A stretch of 57,712 nucleotides of DNA from Veillonella sp. CHU740. Lineage in GTDB: Bacteria; Bacillota; Negativicutes; Veillonellales; Veillonellaceae. Positions 55,182 to 57,712 of the stretch are shown piece by piece; within the stretch, counting starts at the first letter, position 1, and the number at the start of each line of letters is the position of its first letter. The position numbers and the translations under genes were made by a program. Location: contig NZ_RQVD01000013.1 of assembly GCF_003992055.1 (NCBI RefSeq), positions 1-57,712 of the forward strand, written 5' to 3'. The notes beneath the pieces were generated by a model. That model saw only the letters and a program-made list of their open reading frames with translations, was not told the DNA's origin and did not search any database.

Positions 55182-55683
55182 CGAATACATTTCTCCGATC
55201 TTCACGAACTCCACCAGTGTGGAACACAATATTATTATCTTTATAACGTGTTAAGATAAAGTTTGTTGTAGTGGAAAGCACTGAATCTAATGTAGATAGA
55301 CGGCGAGATACAAATAAAGCGATGTCACGCATGCTAGCCCCTTCCACGATGACCGTTAAATCATAGCTACCAGACATAAGGTAAACACCTTGTACTTCTG
55401 GAAAATCCATAATTCGTTCTGCTACTTTATCAAATCCTTGATCTGGAGCAGGAGTCACACCTAATTGAATGAGTGCTGTAGACTTATTTTGGTCTACTTG
55501 TTCCCAATCAATGACTGCTTGGTACCGTTTGATGATTCCAGACTCCTCGAAGGCTTGAATACGACTTGCCACGTGTGCTTCTTCACTATTGAGCATAATG
55601 GCTAAGTCTGCGGCCGACATGGAGGCGTCCTCATCTAATAAACGTAATAAACGATGATCCAATGTGTCTAATTGTACTGTCAT
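55174..55683 (-). CDS. Lrp/AsnC family transcriptional regulator
   Basis: A 169-residue regulator with an N-terminal helix-turn-helix (LLRLLDEDASMSAADLAIML, then VASRIQAFEESGIIKRYQAV) and a C-terminal RAM ligand-binding domain (QGVYLMSGSYDLTVIVEG). Such proteins sense amino acids and regulate nearby metabolic genes. First gene of the operon with the aminotransferase. Confidence 0.92.
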   Translation of the reverse strand: MTVQLDTLDHRLLRLLDEDASMSAADLAIMLNSEEAHVASRIQAFEESGIIKRYQAVIDWEQVDQNKSTALIQLGVTPAPDQGFDKVAERIMDFPEVQGVYLMSGSYDLTVIVEGASMRDIALFVSRRLSTLDSVLSTTTNFILTRYKDNNIVFHTGGVREDRRNVFDD

Positions 55684-56150
55684 AAGGGAGACTCCTTTCT
55701 TATGATTACTATCTATTTATTATGAAATATAGCATTGAATATAACGACGAGCAATACTATATCTATTTATTATAGTCAGTTTCTCTGAAAGTAGCAATAC
55801 ATTATATTACACCTATGTAAAATCTCCTATTTCAACTAACTATGTATCACACATATTTGAATATTGTATAAATAAAGTTTTTCAGTTTTACGAGACTCTA
55901 AATCATATACATACAATTAAAATGCTCTAAAATTTTTTTATAGCTAAAGAAACGCATCACTATATTCACACATGATATGAACCTATTAAAACAATGGGAT
56001 TGTAGGCTTATTTTTACATAATCCTAATCAAATATTTTCTCCTTTGTATTGTTAACTTAATTATACACTATAGAAAATATTTATATAATCTTTACAAGTT
56101 TACAAAATAGGTATATTCTATAAAACATGTTACAAAAGGAGGAGTTATGT
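55684..56150. other. AT-rich divergent intergenic region (lrp-MFS)
   Basis: About 460 bp. The MFS gene has a likely promoter here: TTTACA (56091-56096), 17 bp, TATTCT (56114-56119). Otherwise low-complexity AT-rich DNA with no ORF or repeat I could identify. Confidence 0.5.
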
Positions 56151-57374
56151 ATGAATGACCAAATGATAGAACCTCAAGAGGAAAAATTATTCAATCCTGG
56201 ATTCATCAGCATTACTATTATTAATTTCATTGTATTTTTAGTGTATTATTGTTTTGTTGTGATTACGGCTAGCTATGCTACTAAAGAGCTTCATTCTACC
56301 GTGGCAGAGGCTGGTTTCGCAACAGGTATTTATATCATTGGTACCCTTTTTGCACGACTTATTATGGGACAACGATTAGAACTTATAGGTCGTAAAGAAG
56401 TGCTTAGATATGGAGCTATCTTCTATTTTCTAACCACCTTAGCCTATTTAATCGCTAAAGATATATTAATTCTTGATACGGTACGCTTTTTAAACGGTTT
56501 TGCTTATGGTACTGTATCTACTGCAGCCAATGCGGTTGTTACTGCTTACATTCCTAAATCAAAAGATGGTGAAGGCATTAACTACTACGGATTAAGTACC
56601 AGCTTAGCAGCAGCTATTGGTCCTTTCATCGGCATGATTTTATTACCTGCTGTTGGATTTACTTTTATCATTTATTTAGCTGTTTTATTATCGGTAGCTG
56701 TGACTATCGCTTGTTTACGCTTCCCCGTTAAAAATTTATCCTTATCCAATGCAGAGGCTAGCTCTATGCGTTCTTGGTCCTTAAAAAACTTTATTGAACC
56801 ACGTGTATCCTTCATCGCTTTCCTTGGATTTTTAATGGGTCTTGCCTATTCTAGTGTTCTTGGATTCCTATCCATTTTTACACATGAAACTGGACTGATC
56901 ACTGCAGGAGCCTTCTTCTTCGTTGTGTATGCTCTTGTTATTACTGTGACACGTCCAATTGCGGGGCGCATCTTTGATGAACGCGGGGAAAATGCCGTCA
57001 TGTATCCAAGTTACGTATGCTTAACTATTGGCCTTCTTCTCATTGCCTATAGTACAACTGCAGCTTTATTACTCATTGCTGGCGCCTTCGTTGGACTAGG
57101 CTATGGTACATTCATGTCCAATGGTCAAGCCATCTGTTTGAAAGCCGTAGAACCCGCTAAAATTGGTGTTGCTCTTTCTACCTATTTTATTGGATTAGAC
57201 TTAGGACTAGGCGTTGGACCTTATACATTAGGAGTTCTTCACGGACTACTATCGTATAGTGGTATTTATTTAGTATCTGCGATTATCCCGGTCATCGTAT
57301 TACTACTATATGCTATCTATTACCATCCTGCAAAAGAAACCATGATCTACGAAGAAAATATACCTCACAAATAA
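56151..57374 (+). CDS. MFS transporter
   Basis: A 407-residue major-facilitator protein with about twelve helices. The loop motif between helices 2 and 3 reads GTLFARLIMGQRLELIGRKEVL, the conserved MFS motif A in modified form. The second half has RPIAGRIFDERGENAV, motif A of the C-terminal bundle. Drug or metabolite efflux is most likely; substrate unknown. The ATG at 56151 has GGAGG at about 9 bp; the upstream ATG at 56127 precedes the Shine-Dalgarno and is rejected. Confidence 0.9.
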   Translation: MNDQMIEPQEEKLFNPGFISITIINFIVFLVYYCFVVITASYATKELHSTVAEAGFATGIYIIGTLFARLIMGQRLELIGRKEVLRYGAIFYFLTTLAYLIAKDILILDTVRFLNGFAYGTVSTAANAVVTAYIPKSKDGEGINYYGLSTSLAAAIGPFIGMILLPAVGFTFIIYLAVLLSVAVTIACLRFPVKNLSLSNAEASSMRSWSLKNFIEPRVSFIAFLGFLMGLAYSSVLGFLSIFTHETGLITAGAFFFVVYALVITVTRPIAGRIFDERGENAVMYPSYVCLTIGLLLIAYSTTAALLLIAGAFVGLGYGTFMSNGQAICLKAVEPAKIGVALSTYFIGLDLGLGVGPYTLGVLHGLLSYSGIYLVSAIIPVIVLLLYAIYYHPAKETMIYEENIPHK

Positions 57375-57395
57375 TTACATCGTATATGTTAATAA

Positions 57396-57512
57396 AGCCA
57401 TACATCTGTAGATACCGATGTTTAGTACACACTTACAATCACTCAATATACACGTCTAGCGATTGTAAAGATCTAAACAAAACTATCTATACAGGTGTAT
57501 GGCTATTTTTTT
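57396..57512 (+). terminator. Long structured 3' region/terminator after the MFS gene
   Basis: Outer arms 57396-57414 and 57484-57504 (AGCCATACA...CTG pairing) then T7. Nested inside are GTTTAG/CTAAAC (57420-57425, 57473-57478) and CTTACAATC/GATTGTAAAG (57432-57440, 57461-57470). This is much more elaborate than a normal terminator and could be a processed small RNA. Confidence 0.7.
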
Positions 57513-57637
57513 ATGGATAGTATCATTAACATAGTTCTTTACTAACCTGATAGAATCTACAACATTCTTGCACCCAGAAGTCTATATCAATTCACTACCC
57601 TATCATACTATCAAATATAAATAATGGCTCTATAATA

Positions 57638-57684
57638 AATGTTGGGGCTACTCATATAAGAGTAGTCGCCAACATTCTTTTTTT
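57638..57684 (+). terminator. Hairpin terminator near the window end
   Basis: Imperfect ~16-bp hairpin (57638-57653 with 57660-57676) followed by T7. A TATAAT lies just before it, but no gene is between. It may belong to a convergent gene beyond the window or to a very short RNA. Confidence 0.55.
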
Positions 57685-57712
57685 GCAATAAAATAGACAT
57701 ATACAAACTCAA

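Noticed and set aside
1-57712. CRISPR arrays, tRNA or rRNA genes, insertion sequences
   Set aside because: None found by eye: no regular short repeats with unique spacers, no cloverleaf sequences and no transposase frame.

Overview
The window looks like a chromosomal segment of a Negativicute, most probably Veillonella or a close relative. This is an inference from three things: roughly 40% GC by eye, a Firmicutes gene order in the housekeeping blocks, and a complete outer-membrane energy and uptake module (TonB-dependent receptor, TonB, ExbB, ExbD) that only a diderm would need. Most genes are on the minus strand. No rRNA, tRNA, CRISPR array, insertion sequence or prophage was seen.

Left part (1-6.4 kb): accessory DNA. 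A type I restriction block runs leftward as a single-domain S-like gene, hsdR, then the start of a full hsdS cut by the window edge; no hsdM is visible. Its promoter lies inside a long inverted repeat. Upstream are an AT-rich Fic protein gene and two unrecognised membrane-protein genes. A separately promoted and terminated structured RNA (6.2-6.4 kb), possibly 6S RNA, follows.

6.4-12 kb: metal transport. A P1B-type ATPase with a DUF6110 partner, then feoA-feoB and a small Cys-rich FeoB companion behind a strong promoter.

12-20.9 kb: single genes: a DEAD-box RNA helicase, topB, prfC, a membrane-anchored polysaccharide deacetylase and a GltS-type glutamate symporter.

20.9-36.2 kb: a minus-strand block that closely follows the B. 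subtilis oriC-proximal order: Orn/Lys/Arg decarboxylase-like gene, tmk, holB, ricT (yaaT), trmN6-like (yabB), rsmI, metG, tatD, [ppx, ppk], 3D-domain gene (yabE-like), rnmV, rsmA. The polyphosphate genes are inserted between tatD and the yabE-like gene. Near the insertion are three DnaA-box-like 9-mers and a 109-bp tandem repeat with a 20-bp-arm hairpin.

36.3-41.6 kb: two small uncharacterised genes with very good promoters, then pth, prs and glmU, and an AAA/DUF4143 ATPase gene whose promoter overlaps three phased repeats.

41.8-49.1 kb: an uptake module, TonB-dependent receptor, binding protein, permease, ATPase, exbB, exbD, tonB, for an iron complex, heme or cobalamin-like ligand. 

49.4-57.7 kb: a RarD-type transporter, an AbiE type IV toxin-antitoxin pair, a DUF438/PAS/DUF1858 protein, an aminotransferase with an Lrp/AsnC regulator, and an MFS transporter followed by a long structured 3' region.
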